Positions 1 through 12,831 are shown, counted from the first letter of the stretch. The stretch: 64,000 nucleotides of DNA from Hevea brasiliensis (GCF_030052815.1 NW_026614806.1:2757953-2821952), one strand, 5' to 3'. Notes: generated by a model not told the origin, from the letters alone. Program-made: numbers and translations.

Positions 1-3000
1 GAGCATATTTAATTAAATTAAAATATTAAATTCAATTAGACCTAACTTGACAAGGTCTAAGTCATATCAATTGTGACAAACCACGTATTTTATCACATTT
101 AGTAATTGATCCATATTATAATAATTTAAATTTTATTTTTTTATTGTCCAATTTAATTGGAAAATTAATCATCTATATTTTTTAAATTTATTTTTAATTA
201 ATTAAAAAGAATTTGAAAAGAATTAATTGAGCGAGGTACATAAAACAGTTACAACATAAAATGTAGAATAAAAAATGTTAATATTCTAATAATTTGAAGT
301 TTATTTTTATTTTTATATTGGCCAACTTAGTTGAAAAATTAGTTGTCAATATATTTTTAAATAATAAAAAATAATTTAAAAAGAATTAAATTGTGGTCCA
401 ACTTATAAAAAAAATATTAATTAATGACAATTATAACATCTAGATATGTCAGGCTACGGATTAAGTATCCATATATAACATTAAGAAAATCTTTTTAAAA
501 TATTTAAAGTTAGACGATTACTTAAAAATATCTTTAATTTGGCCAATTACATGGATTAATAGATATATGTTAAATAAGCTAATCTTATTTTTTTCAATTT
601 TTTTACTAGTATAGAGATGATCAATAATTGGTTAACGTATAAAAAGTTAAGAATATAAATATTTTAATGAGGCCATATTCTAAATTAAATAATTTAAACA
701 CACAAACTTTTAAAATTATAACAACTATAAATATTTTTTAAATATTAACAAAGTTTTAAGAAGCTGATTTAATTCATAAATAAGGTCATATTTTAAATTA
801 ATTTTTTTTTATTATAGGTCAATATTCTAATAATTTTTATTAATAACTTTTCAATATAATTATCCCATCTAAGAATTTAGTATGTTTTAATGGCATTGCT
901 TCATTGGCCCCAACAATTTCTAACATTAAAAATGAGTTCCTTCTAATAATTTAGGTACATACAATAGCTTACTTTTATTATATTAGTATTACTATTAATT
1001 TAAATGCCTATGAAGGCACATAAAATTATTTAGATACATAATTTTTAAAAATTAGTTTTTATTGAGTATTATTTACTTAGATGGTGTTAAATTAATGAGT
1101 AATTCATATTCACCTCATTTTATGTCATCAACTAGCTTATCTAAAGTCAGAACCCATAACTTTAAATATAAATGGGTTCAAAATTTTATTAAATATAGTG
1201 GTCCACAAAAATAAAATTTAAATTAGTGACCCTCACTTGTAAAAAACTTATATAACAATTAAAATACTAAAGTTTAGAGTACTTGCCTTAAACATTGTTG
1301 GGCTAACAAATTTTAAAAATTGATCCACAAGGTATGTTCTCACAATACATTTTTAACTTAATTCAAATATAGTACGTAATTTAATTCATTAAATTGTTTG
1401 ACCTGCTTAATATTAAATTATGAGTCAAATACATAAAAATCTAGTCCAAATGTTGCAATTATTTTATTTAATTAATATGGGCTAAAATCTACGATCAATT
1501 TTAAGCAACCTAACATAAATAAGAGCTAATATTTATTGTCCTATTAAATTTTATTAAAAAGGAATATTCTAATTGTCTAAACTAACTGTACTCATTCATA
1601 ATTTATTTCTTTTTAAATAATATTTTTTATTACTTAAAAATAAATTAAAAAAATATCTATGATTACTTCTCCAACTAAGTTGGGTTAATAAAAAAAATAT
1701 TTCAAATTATTAGAATATGGATATGTTTATTAAATCATACTTTTCACAAAAATCTAACCACATTTAAAGTACTCTAAATTAAAATTTTTTAATAATTAGT
1801 GAGTCCATATCTTTTTTAGCCATTAATATTAAATCCATTAAAAAATTTAAGTATGATAATTGGCTATTGTATACAGGTCAACTAATTTAAATTTAATTTT
1901 TATTATATTAATTGACCACCAATTAGTTTTAAAATTATTTTTAAATAGTTGAGTATCTTAAACATATTTTTTTATTTTAGTCTTTAAATTTTTTAAAAAA
2001 TTATTGAGAGAAAAAGTACTTTAAAAAATTTTCAACTAAGTAATATTTAATTTTTTTTTATTAAAAACTAATCTTTTAGACCCAGCCCATATATTGACCC
2101 CACAATAACTCACTAAAGAAATATTAAAAAAGAAATAAAATGAGCTGTTTAAGTTTTGAAAATTTTAAATTAAAAATATTTTAAAGTGTTAATTGACTAT
2201 AAAAATTTTCCTATTTATTAATGTGTTATCTAGTAAAAATATTCAAAATATTTTTTAGAATATAATTTTAACATACCTTAAAGTACTAATTTTAAATTCT
2301 ATTTTTCAGCCAATATCTATTCTATTACTTGTTAACATTTAGGTTACAATTTTAAACACCTAGTCTAAATTTTTGAAAATACATTATTAGTATTAGATAT
2401 TTTTGCAATTGACCTAACATAATTAAAAATGGGCTATATTTAAAAATAAATTAGGTTATTTAGTTGGCCAATATTCTAGTTATATTTAAATATAAATATA
2501 ATGTGATATTTGATAATTTATATTTATCTAAATTTTTGTAATCAATTAAAATTTTAATTTAGAGTACTTTAAATGTTGATATATTTATTAACTGTCTCTC
2601 ATGTTTCTGCTAAAAAAATCTTAATGATTTTTTTTATTAACCCAATTAAGTTAAAAATTTAATGAGACCATATGCTAATAATTTGAATATTAAAATATGT
2701 GATGTTTTATTAAACTAAACTAATTGGCCCATTATTTTTTTAATAATTGATATTTTTATTAGTCAATTAAATAAAAAATTTAATGAGTTCATATTCTAAT
2801 AATTAATTTTTTTTTTAATTTAATGAGGCCAATTGCTTTAAAATGTCAAGAATTTAGTAATACGTTCTTACCCATTTAAAATACCAAAATTATTGGTCCC
2901 ATATAACATTTTAATAAAGTGTTATTTTAAGTAATTTAAAATTGACTTATGATTAATATACATTAATCTTAATAATTTGAAGCTATATTTAATGAGTCCA

Positions 3001-4660
3001 CAATAAGCATAAACAAAGAATTTTTTATAGTAATTTTATTAATAATTTAAATATTTGTCCATGATTGATGACCATTAAAATACCTAATATTAACCATAAA
3101 ATCTATGTAATGATGTTAAGTAATATTAATTACAAAATAAGTTTTATTCAGCTCATTAAGTTAATTAACATTTTTATTTTGGGCCCCATAATTTAAAATT
3201 ACTCCACATTAATTTGTTAATTTTAATAATTAATATGGGTATGTTCAAATTTTACTATGAAGCTTATTAAAATATCAGACAATTAATGAATGTGGGTAAT
3301 TAAATCATTAATGATGATTTAGTAAGTTGGCCAACATGAGAGACAATCAAATTTAGCCCATATAAATTATTATTTAATTAAATTAATAAAAAAACTTTTA
3401 AATTACTAAAATATTGGTGCATTAAATTTTTTTATTTTATTGGACCTCATTTAAGTTATTAAGACAATTAATTTAATAATAAGTTTAAATATGTGGTCTA
3501 AATATTTACAATAAATTTTGAGTGAGTAAGTAAAAAGAATATGGCCCCTAATAAAAGAAAACCTTTTAAAAATTTGTAAAGATGAATTTAAAACTTAGTT
3601 GGGATTGATATTTAATTAGTCATTAATTGATAATTTTAAAATTGAAGCTTAATGTTAATTTTTTTTTTAGAGTACTCATTTAAAGTAACAATTAATTTTT
3701 ACATACTCACTTAAAATTTATTATTAGGGGCCATATTCTTTTTATGTATATTGACTTACTTATGTCCATTAAATTAATTGTTCATTTAAATTTAAATGTT
3801 ATAATCGTTATTTTCAAAAAAAATATGGTAAACCTTACATTATTAGAATACTTTGAATTGGGCCATATATACATTTATATTCTAATTATTTTTTATTCTA
3901 ATAAGTTTCAAATTATTAAAATATGACGTCGTTAATTTAAATAATATCTTAATAAAATAAGCTTATTTAGAATTAAAATATGGGCTAAGTAAAAAACTAT
4001 ATATACCATTATTAAATCAATAATTTGAAGCTTATTAGATTTAGATATTCTAATTAATTATTAGAATTAGTAGCCAATGTTCTAGGTGTTATTAGCTAGG
4101 CCATATTAATTAGAGACGATTAAATAGTAATTTTTAATTAAAATATGTGTTATAATAAAATATTTTTAGTTTTTAAAATTGGCATCTAAATTAGTTGAAT
4201 GAGCCACATATTTAAAATTTTTTTTTATTAGCCAAATTAAATAAAAAAAATTTAATGAGATAATATTCTAATGATTTGAAGCTTATTAGAATAAAAATTT
4301 ATTAGAATATGACCATATTAATGCCCCATTAATTTAAAATGATAGAATATGTTAATTTTAATTTAGCTCGCTCCTAGCAAACAATGTTATAATCATTTAC
4401 TACCTAATATCAAAATTTGAGAATTTAATCTCCATAAATAAGTCAATATATTACCAATTAGGTCTAATTGGCTAATAAATATGGATAGTTAAGAATTTTG
4501 TTCCAGTGTGGTTCACAAAATATATCTTACAATTTAATTAGCTAATATACCCACATTTAAAGCAATGACCAAAAAGACAAATTAATGCTAGAATTAAATT
4601 GGTATGGACTATTTCAGTTTATTAGCTGTTATATCCATTAACTAACAAAATACCTATGCG
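1..4660. repeat. AT-rich word-mosaic repeat block 1
   Basis: No gene is visible. The block is AT-rich DNA in which nearly all G and C sit in short recurring words such as GGCCCAAT, GGGCTAAT, TAGCCCAT and their complements. Examples are AATTTGAAGCTTATT near 4021 and 4269, TTTCAAATTATTARAATATG near 1701 and 3906, and a GGTACATAAAACAGTT form near 236. The same words recur in changed order in every other mosaic block of the window. The short open frame at 3744-3926 is low-complexity Leu/Ile/Asn-rich sequence and is not credible as a gene. The right boundary is placed where the vocabulary stops and is approximate. Confidence 0.6.
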
Positions 4661-5719
4661 TACGGTAGTATATGTGTGTGTATATAATTTAAATAATAAT
4701 AAATTTTTATTATTAAATTATTTTTTAAAAATTTTTTTCTTAAATAATTTTATTTAAATAAATTTTCTTTTGTTTCAATAGTAACTTTTTAAATTAATTT
4801 ATGGCAAAATTATTTAAAAATTATATTTTTAATTCTTTTTATACATAAATTAATGATAGTTTACATAATTACTTTATTTAAAATATAATAACATTAATTT
4901 ATTTACAAAAATAATTTAAAATTTACTGATTGCACACTTAAACTATTTTAACATTTGATTCATTGACCAAATTATTGTATACATTCTATTCTTTTATTTG
5001 GCTTTAACTAATATTTTCAATTATTCTTACATGTAGTCAAATTTTCTATGTAGTTCTATTTTTATGTAAAAAAATATAGTTATTTAACTAAATAGGAAAA
5101 TAATCCAATGCAAAAAAGCAAATAAAAAGGAAATGAAAAAAAAAAATGATTGCTAACCCCTTACAGTGAAGACTTGCAACTTTAACTATAAAAAAGAGTG
5201 TAAATGTGTATTTGGGTGAGTTTATATAGAGAATGTAGGTTGACTTTATATTAATTGACTATAATATAATATTAATTTTTATTTGATTATTTTAAATTAA
5301 TTCATAATTTATGTCAATTCAATTATTTTTTTACAAAAAAAAATTATTTTAATTTTACTGTGTTTAATAGAGTGAGAAAAATAAAAAAATAAAAAAATAA
5401 TAAGATTTATGAATCGAGACTTATAACTCTTGAAAAAAGTAATAATAAATAATAGAGCAAATTAAAAGAGAATTTAAGAGTAATTAGATGAAGACAAAAT
5501 GTTTGGTGAGAAGAAAAAAATTTAGTGTGTGTCAAATGATAAAAAGTATCAACTATTTATAGGCTATTAAATCATATCAGATTTAATTAAGCTATTAAAT
5601 CATGTTAATTAAAAAAACGTTATTCTTTAATTGAAAGATTTTAACTTGGCTATTTAAAATATTAAAACTCTAAAATGTTAGTCAAATAAGTTGACAGTTA
5701 CTCTCAAATCAGTAACTTA
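4661..5719. other. AT-rich intergenic stretch, nothing recognised
   Basis: The mosaic vocabulary stops near a TACGGTAGTATATGTGTGTG stretch, and the DNA becomes plain AT-rich sequence with A and T runs. I see no open frame, RNA gene or clear transposon end. A slightly richer patch at 5150-5230 and a TATTTATAGG box near 5558 look promoter-like, but nothing downstream is coding. Confidence 0.4.
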
Positions 5720-5720
5720 A

Positions 5721-5745
5721 TAGCCATAAAAAAATTTTATGGCCA
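5721..5745. repeat. Short foldback (hairpin)
   Basis: Arms TAGCCATAAAA and TTTTATGGCCA pair at 10 of 11 positions around a 3-base spacer. It sits at the left edge of the repeat that recurs at 11705. Similar ATGGCCAT inverted pairs occur inside the Helitron-like element at 9035-9060. Confidence 0.5.
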
Positions 5746-6186
5746 TAAATTTTTTTTAATAATAATAATAATAATACATAATTCTTAATTTTTTATGGTT
5801 TAATGAAATATTAAACTTTTTGGGTAAATACTGGCAATTTGTTTAGGAAATACAGAAAAAAAAAATTTAATGTTGACATTTCCCTTTTAAAAAAAAATTA
5901 AAAATTAATGGATATATTACATTTAATAATTAGATGTGTTTTAAAAAAAATTCAATCATTAATTTCTCATTAAAATTTAAATATCCCCTGATGGTTGGTT
6001 CTAATTTGGAGCAAATATTTTAGAAGAAATTAAATTTTAAGTTATGACAATAACTAGTGAGTTATGATAATATTCGTTGAATTTTAAAATTAAATACTAA
6101 ATTTAATTGCAGTAAATGTGTTTAAAAATATACCGCTAGACAGTTTTGATTGTCCTTTAAAATAAACATGGTGTTGATTTTTCAAA
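5740..6186 (+). repeat. Repeat R1, copy 1
   Basis: About 450 bp that recur in direct orientation at 11705-12210. Matching landmarks in order are a TTA-type microsatellite, GGTTTAATGAAATATTAAA, a GGAAATACAG followed by an A run, CCCTGATGNTTGGTTCTAAT, ATAACTAG and CCTTTAAAATAAACATG. The copies differ by scattered substitutions and small indels. No coding potential is visible. It is probably part of a non-autonomous transposon, but I could not define termini. Confidence 0.65.
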
Positions 6187-7066
6187 GCAAAGAGGTATTT
6201 CCAAGAAGATGACACGCGGTACTTTCTTTAAAAAGTCTACCACGTGTCACATTTCATAAATATTCTCTTTTATACTAATTATTATTTAGTTTTTTAATTA
6301 TCTTTTAATTATTATTATAATTTACAATACTACCTTAATATTTATGATTTAAATTATTATTTTCTTTAAAATTTAATTTATAAAAATTAAGACTTTTGTA
6401 ATTAAATGCAATATCTAAAAATTATTTATATCATTTTATAAATACTAATTATTATTTATTTTTTTTATTTCTCTTTTAATTATCATTATTGTTTATAATA
6501 GTCTTAACATTTATAATTTAAATTATTATTTTCATTAAAATTTGATTTTAAAAAATTGAGACCTCTTATTATTAAATGTAATATTTAAAAATTATTTATA
6601 TTATTTTTTTTAATTTATTTATACAAAAATATTATTTACCACATGTTACCCTTCATAATAATAATAATAAATAATTTAAAAGATAATAATAATAATAAGT
6701 CATTGATGGCCATTAGTTTAAAGAAAATTGATCATTAATTTATCATCTCATAATCAATCATAAATATTCTTATTTATATTAATTATTATTTAATTTTTAT
6801 TTCTCTTTTAATTATCATTATTATTTACAATACTATCTTATCATTTATGATTTAAATTATTATTTTTTTTAAAATTTAATTTTTAAAAATTAAGACATTT
6901 TGTAATTAAATATAATATTTAAAAATTATTTATATTTTTTTATAAATTTATTTATGCAAAAATATTATTTGCTACATGTTATCCTCAATAAGATTTTAAA
7001 TCCATCATATTTATACCAATTGAAAATTTTTAATTAAATTTATTGATGACTATTTTGTTATATTTC
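6187..7066 (+). repeat. G-box stem-loop repeat family, copy I (+)
   Basis: The segment starts with an AAGCAAAGAGGTATTTCC motif and a CACGTG-containing stem-loop. An AT-rich body follows in which an approximately 185-bp unit (TACTAATTATTATTTA ... GATTTAAATTATTATTTT ... AAAAATTATTTATAT) is repeated near 6257, 6440 and 6765. It ends with TTTATACCAATTGAAAA. The same order on the opposite strand occurs at 12674-12211. Shorter copies are at 8276-8756 (+) and near 31161 (-). On the minus-strand copies the outer end begins TCNATT(A/T)AT, like a Helitron 5' end, but this plus copy lacks that terminus. Confidence 0.55.
6210..6249. repeat. G-box stem-loop
   Basis: Arms TGACACGCGGTA (6210-6221) and TACCACGTGTCA (6238-6249) pair at 11 of 12 positions around a 16-base A/T-rich loop. 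The right arm contains CACGTGTC, a G-box/ABRE core known to bind plant bZIP and bHLH factors. Whether it is bound here is unknown. Confidence 0.65.
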
Positions 7067-7112
7067 CTAAAAGTTGTAATATATAATTATTATATAATTT
7101 AATTTTCTAAAT

Positions 7113-7114
<2 letters not shown>

Positions 7115-7166
<52 letters not shown>
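7115..7166. repeat. (TA)n microsatellite
   Basis: Uninterrupted alternating AT/TA of about 52 bases. Confidence 0.95.
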
Positions 7167-7170
<4 letters not shown>

Positions 7171-7903
7171 GGGAATGTATTTACAGATAAATGACATATA
7201 ACTTTCCTTTTAAATATCTTTACTATTACAATTATTATCATAATTTTTATAGTTAACGAATTAAAAATAGCAGATATATTTCAAAAATTTATAAATTTCT
7301 AATTTAAAGATTCTTAAATTTTTTATTATTTCATTTAATTATAAAAATTTAAGAATTATACATCTTAAAATTAATAAAATAATTTAGAATTATACTATAA
7401 AAATTATCACATTGAGTTAAATATTTTGTTTTTTTATCACATAGAGTTAAATAATTTGCCCTCTCTCTCTTTTTTATATTTTTAATAAATTTTAATTTAC
7501 TTTGATTTTATTTTACTTTAACACATATTTAATGAAAATATAGTTTTAATTATATATTGAATGTTATATATATATAAAATGAATTATGAAAAAATGAAAT
7601 AAAATTTTATTTTCATAGTAATAAAAAATAAGAAATTTATGTTAATATTCAATTTTCGTTATTTTTTTTATACTCTTTATAGTATAATTGATAAATAACT
7701 AACATTAGTATTAATCATATTATATTATTTTATTATTATTTAGAAAAATTATATATATATATGTACACATTCCCTCTTGAAGTTTTATTTTTTATTAATT
7801 AATTATATAATTTCTTTAAATTATGATTAACTATTAATTTTTTAATTATACATATATAAGTTACAAATTATTTAATTATTACACTTTAATACTATAATAA
7901 ATA

Positions 7904-7904
<1 letters not shown>

Positions 7905-7957
<53 letters not shown>
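7905..7957. repeat. (TTA)n microsatellite
   Basis: Uninterrupted TTA repeats of about 53 bases. A similar tract interrupts R1 copy 2 at 11730. Confidence 0.95.
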
Positions 7958-8124
7958 GTAAATACCTGAAAGGTTCAATTTAATTAGAGAAAAAAAAATT
8001 AAAAATTAATTGAACTAATTTATTAATTTTACCTAATAAAAATATATACTAATTTTATATATATTGTATTTTCACTTTTTGATAAAGAAATGGTCCATAT
8101 TTTTATAAAATAAATTTAAGAGGA

Positions 8125-8756
8125 GGTAAGATTTTAAATCTATCATATTTATACCAATTGATAATTTTTAATTAAATTTATTGATGACTATTTTTCTATA
8201 TTTCCTAAAAGTTGTAATATACAATTATTATATAATTTAATTTTTAAATAAAATATAAAAAGTAACACTTTCCTTAAAAAATTTGTCACGTGTCACTTTC
8301 GATAAATATTATCTTTTATACTAATTATTATTTATTTTTTTATTTATCTTTTAATTATCATTTTTATTTAAAATACTACATTAAAATTTATGATTTAAAT
8401 TATTATTATTTTTTAAATTTAATTTTTTAAAAATTAAGACATTTTATAATTAAATACAATATCTGTAAATTATTTATATTATTCTATAAATACTAATTAT
8501 TATTTACAGTATTACTTTAATATTTATGATTTAAATTATTATTTTTTTATTTTAATTTTTAAAAAATTAAGATATTTTATGATTAAATATAATATTTAAA
8601 AAATGTTTATATTATTTTTTGTAAATTTATTTTTGCAAAAATATTATTTATCAAATGTTGCCCTCCATAATAACAATAACAATAGATCATTGATGGTCAT
8701 TAGTTTAAAAAAAATTAATCATTAATTTGTGATCTAATAATCAACTATCATATAAT
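8125..8756 (+). repeat. G-box repeat family, copy II (+)
   Basis: 8128-8260 repeats 7000-7110 closely (TTTATACCAATTGATAA, TTTCCTAAAAGTTGTAATAT). 8276-8756 then repeats the body of copy I, beginning with CACTTTCCTTAAAAAATTTG and GTCACGTGTCAC, which is one arm only of the G-box stem-loop. The ATCATTGATGGTCATTAG stretch near 8686 matches 6700. The Helitron-like element that follows seems inserted at or joined to its right edge. Confidence 0.55.
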
Positions 8757-8988
8757 TCAATCTTAAATTATTTCATATCTTTGACAAATATTTTTATTGC
8801 ATTGTTATATTTTTTATTATAAAATCTTTGTTAAAAAATTTGAGAGACAAAAGTGTAGTCTACATAAAAAGTTATAAAAATAAAATATAGAGATTTGACT
8901 TATTTATATTAGTATATATTATTTTTTATGTTAATAATTTAATATTCCTTTTATTTTGCTTTTCTAAAATTAATTAATGCTTATTATT

Positions 8989-9023
<35 letters not shown>

Positions 9024-10387
9024 TATGGTCAACTTATGGCCATTTAAGTGAAATGGCCATGTAAATAAGAAACATTTTACTTTTAAAAAATTGAATTTAA
9101 ATGTTTTTGTTACCATTTTTCAATTCAATAATATTTTTATTTTTTATTTAAATGATTTTCATTTGTTTGTCAGTATATAGTATCATATGAGATTTTTGAT
9201 ACATATCAAGCACTCTTCTTTCATTAAGTATTTTTATTTAACCTAAATGGGCTTAAATAGTTTTTTATATTTTATTATTTCTTTCAAAGTTATTAGTTAT
9301 CATTCTCAAAATTTATTTATTTAAATATATCTAATTAATATTTATTTAATTATTAATTTTTTAAATTTTTTTATCTAATATTTCTTAAACTTTGAATATC
9401 TTATTTCGTTATAATTATATATCGAATAAAATTATAATTAATATTTTGATTATCTATATTTTATTATAATTAATTTTCATCAAAATTATTTTTAAATTTT
9501 AATTAAATTATCTCTTAACTATATTTTTATATAGAAGTAGAATTTTAAAGATAAATTATAAATATAATAACATTGAAAATTTAGCTATAAATAAAGATGA
9601 TTAAGAATAATTAAATATTATAATCATGAAATCTGCCTTTTGAAAAATAGTATGTATTTATAGTATTTATTTTAATAATAGAAAATTATAACATTTTAAA
9701 ATTATAACTTTTATGAAATGTATTTATTTTATATTACAAATTTATGTAAAGTGATAACTATTTTTGTCAAATAATTATTTTATAAAAAAATCAAGATTAA
9801 TAAAAAAAATTTACATTTAGATGTAGTAATTTTAAAAATAATAAAATAGAATGTTATTTTTAATTAATAATAATATTATATATTTTCATTATTACTAAAA
9901 TTAAATAATTCAATTCATCATTAGAAATTTGATAATTTTTTATTATATTAATAATAAAAAATATTATATTTATACATTTTTAAAATAATATTATTTTCTC
10001 ATTAATTTAATGTATTTTCTATAATTTATAAAAAATAAATATCGATTTACAAAAATTATGAGATAAAATATAAAAATTTTATGAAATTTAAATTATTTTT
10101 TAAATAAAGTACTTTAATTACATTTTAAACAAAATAATCATGAAAATTACCCTTGATAAATGTATAAAAAGAATTAAATAGATATTTTAATTAATTATAA
10201 CATAAATTAATTAAAATTTTTTTATTATGATAGGTAAAAATTTATTCAAATTAAATTAAATAAGAGAGAATTTTTAATTTAAAAATAATTTAATATTAAT
10301 AATTTATTTTATTTAAAATATAATTAAAAATTAAATTAAAAAATAAAAATTATAAATTACCAATGCATAGCATGGGTATTATGCTAG
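8757..10387 (+). mobile_element. Non-autonomous Helitron-like element 1
   Basis: The right end is a classic Helitron 3' terminus. A near-perfect 8-bp stem at 10359-10377 (ACCAATGC / GCATGGGT, 3-base loop) is followed by ATTATG and CTAG at 10384-10387, then a T. The left end is inferred from where homology with element 3 (23290-24897) begins, at a TCAAT sequence. The two are similar in length, 1631 and 1608 bp. No Rep/helicase coding sequence is present, so it would need an autonomous helper. It contains a (CAT)n tract at 8991-9023 and a foldback ATGGCCATTT/AAATGGCCAT at 9035-9060. The 3' end is solid; the 5' end is an inference. Confidence 0.65.
8991..9023. repeat. (CAT)11 microsatellite
   Basis: Perfect CAT repeats inside Helitron-like element 1. 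Element 3 has only a short ATTATTATCATTATGG at the matching place, so the expansion is specific to this copy. Confidence 0.9.
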
Positions 10388-11552
10388 TTAAATAAACATC
10401 AAGCATTCTCTTCTCACCAAGTATTTTCATTTAGCTTAAATACTATTAAATATTTTTTTATTATTTCTTTTAAAATTTATTAGTTATCATTCTCAAAATT
10501 TATTTATTTAAATATATTTAATTATTAATTTTTTATAAATTTCTTATTTAATATTTCGTAAATTTTGAATATTTTATTTCATTATAATTATATATCAAAT
10601 GTAATGATAACTAATATTTTGATTATCCATAGTTTATTATCATTAATTTTCAATATAATTAATTTTAAACTTTAATTAAATATCTATATTTTTATGCAAC
10701 TATATTTTAATATAGAAGTAAATTTTGAAATATAAATTGTAAATATGATTGCATCGTAAATTTAGCTATAAATAAAGATGATTAAAAACAATTAAAGTTA
10801 TAGTCTATTTTTTTGCAAAATAGTATGTATATTTAATATTTATTATATTAACAGAGAAAATGATGATATTTTAAAATTTTAATATTTATTAAATGTATTT
10901 ATTTTATATTATAAATTTGATAATCTTTTTTATCAAAGAATTATTTTATAAAAATATATATCAGATTGATAAAAAAGGAATTTGCATTTAGATATAGTAT
11001 TTTTAAAAAATAATGTAATAGAATGTTATTTTTAATTAATAATAATGTTATATATTTTCATTGTTATTAAAATTCAATTCATTATTAGCAATTTAATTTT
11101 TTTATTATATTAATAACAAAAAATATTATATTTATATATTTTTTAAATAATATTATTTTCTCATTAATTTAATGCATTTTCTGTAATTTATAAAAAATAA
11201 ATATTGATTTACATAAATTATGAGATAAAATATAAAAATTTCATAAAATTTAAATTATTTTTGAATAAACTATTTTTATTACATTTTAAATGAAATAATC
11301 ATGGAAACTACTATTAATATATATATATATATAAAGAATTAAATAGGTATTTTAATTAATTATATCATAAATTAATTAAAATTTTATTAATATAATAAGT
11401 AAAAATTTATTCAAATTAAATTAAATAAAAGAGAAATTTTAATTTAAAAATAATTTAATAATAATAATTTATTTTATTTAAAATGTAATTAAAAATTAAA
11501 TTAAAAAATAAAAAATATAAATTAGCCATTCATAGCATGGGCATTATGCTAG
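10388..11552 (+). mobile_element. Helitron-like element 2, 5'-truncated, head to tail with element 1
   Basis: It begins directly after the CTAG of element 1 and matches element 1 only from about 9205 onward (CATCAAGCATTCTCTTCTCA against CATATCAAGCACTCTTCTTT). It then runs collinearly to its own 3' terminus: a decayed stem at 11525-11542 (GCCATTC / GCATGGGC) and CTAG at 11549-11552. About 450 bp of the 5' part are missing. It has no coding capacity. Confidence 0.6.
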
Positions 11553-11627
11553 ATTGCCATCAATAAATGCAATTTAAAATTGACACTTGGTGTAAATGTA
11601 ATAGATTTAAAAGCCTATGACTTATTG

Positions 11628-11673
<46 letters not shown>

Positions 11674-11704
11674 TGTGAGATCGCAAATTAATAACTAATT
11701 TTCT
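11553..11704 (-). repeat. Repeat X, copy 1, with (TA)n
   Basis: The ATCAATAAATGCAATT ... TTTAAAAGCCTATG segment recurs at 12217-12290. It is the reverse complement of the segments at 7000-7060 and 8128-8190. A (TA)n tract occupies 11629-11667, followed by AATGTGAGATCGCAAATTAA, which also recurs in copy 2 near 12332. Confidence 0.55.
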
Positions 11705-11728
11705 TTAAATTAATGGCCATCAATGACA

Positions 11729-11782
<54 letters not shown>

Positions 11783-12210
11783 GGTTTAATGAAATATTAA
11801 ATATTTTGGATAAATACTAACAGCTATTCAGGAAATACAGAAAAAAAAAATTTAATTTTGACCTTTCCCTTTTTTTAACAAAAAATTTAAAAATTAATGG
11901 ATATATTTCTTTTAATAATTAGACATATTTAAAAAAAATTTAATCATTAATTTCTTATAAAAATTTAAATATTCCCTGATGCTTGGTTCTAATTTAGAGC
12001 AAATATTTTAAAAGAAATTAAATATCTAGTTATGGTAATAACTAGAGAGTCATGATAATATTCGTTGAATTTTAAAATTAAACATTTTAGATTAGCAAAT
12101 AATCAGTAATTAAATACTAAATTTATTTGTAGTAAATGTATTTTAAAATATTTCGTTAGATGATTTTGATTTCCTTTAAAATAAACATGAGTGTTGATTT
12201 TTCTTTAAAG
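11705..12210 (+). repeat. Repeat R1, copy 2
   Basis: Direct copy of 5740-6186, with a (TTA)n tract at 11730-11782 near its left side. It has about 30 extra bases near 12085 (TTTTAGATTAGCAAATAATC) relative to copy 1. No coding content is seen. Confidence 0.65.
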
Positions 12211-12360
12211 AAAAAATTACTATCAATAAATGCAATTAAAATTGCCTCTTGGCATAAATATAATAAATTTAAAAGTCTATGTGACAACATTAAGAGAAAA
12301 CATACCTAATATATATATATATATATGTTAAGAATGTGAGGTCATAAATTAATAGCCAAT
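12211..12360 (-). repeat. Repeat X, copy 2
   Basis: Copy of 11557-11704 with a shorter TA tract (about 12307-12325). On the minus strand it directly continues the G-box repeat that starts at 12674, giving the same order as 6187-7066 on the plus strand. Confidence 0.5.
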
Positions 12361-12674
12361 TTTCTTTAAATTGGCAAATAATATTTTTGTATAAATAAAT
12401 TTATAAAAAAATAATATAAATAATTTTTAAATATTGTATTTAATCACAAAATGTCTTAATTTTAAGAAATTAAATTTTAAAGAAAATAATCATAAATGTC
12501 AATGCAGTATGTAAATAACAATAATAATTAAAAGAGAAATAAAAAAAAATTAAATAATAATTAAAATAAAAAAGAGTTATATATGGAGAATGGCACATGG
12601 CAAGCTTTTTAAGGAAGATGCCATGTGTCATTCCCTTAGGAATACCTTTTTGCTTTACACATATATATAATGGA
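12361..12674 (-). mobile_element. G-box stem-loop family, minus-strand copy with Helitron-like 5' end
   Basis: Read on the minus strand it starts at 12674 with TCCATTATATATATGTG, then AAGCAAAAAGGTATTCC, then the stem-loop at 12630-12591, then the AT-rich body shared with 6187-7066. The TC start followed by TATATATA resembles plant Helitron 5' termini. The matching sequence in the downstream duplication (54703) starts TCTATTATATATATG and is preceded by A, as expected for insertion between A and T. No 3' hairpin with CTAG was found, so this may be a solo 5' part. Confidence 0.45.
12591..12630. repeat. G-box-like stem-loop
   Basis: Arms TGGCACATGGCA (12591-12602) and TGCCATGTGTCA (12619-12630) pair at 11 of 12 positions around a 16-base loop. 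Position and spacing equal those of the 6210-6249 stem-loop, although the core has changed to CATGTG/CACATG. Confidence 0.65.
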
Positions 12675-12828
12675 TCACGGTAAATTATTAATTAGGTTAA
12701 TTTTTAAATTGGCCATTTAAAACTAATAAATTAAGACAATAATTTGAATTGTATCAATTTTTAATGAATCACTCTAAATTAAAAATTAGTGAACATATTA
12801 ATACTTTATTAACATTGGGTCACTAATC

Positions 12829-12831
<3 letters not shown>

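Larger units (their letters stand above)
7067..8124. other. AT-rich spacer with two microsatellites
   Basis: No gene or transposon terminus recognised. It holds a TA dinucleotide tract at 7115-7166 and a TTA trinucleotide tract at 7905-7957. The remainder is A/T-rich sequence with occasional CTCTCT and poly-T stretches. Confidence 0.45.

Noticed and set aside
3744..3926. 60-codon open frame (and similar ones at 28825-29010 and 55110-55295)
   Set aside because: Low-complexity Ile/Leu/Phe/Asn-rich translations of AT-rich DNA. The last lies in duplicated mosaic sequence and gives no sign of selection.
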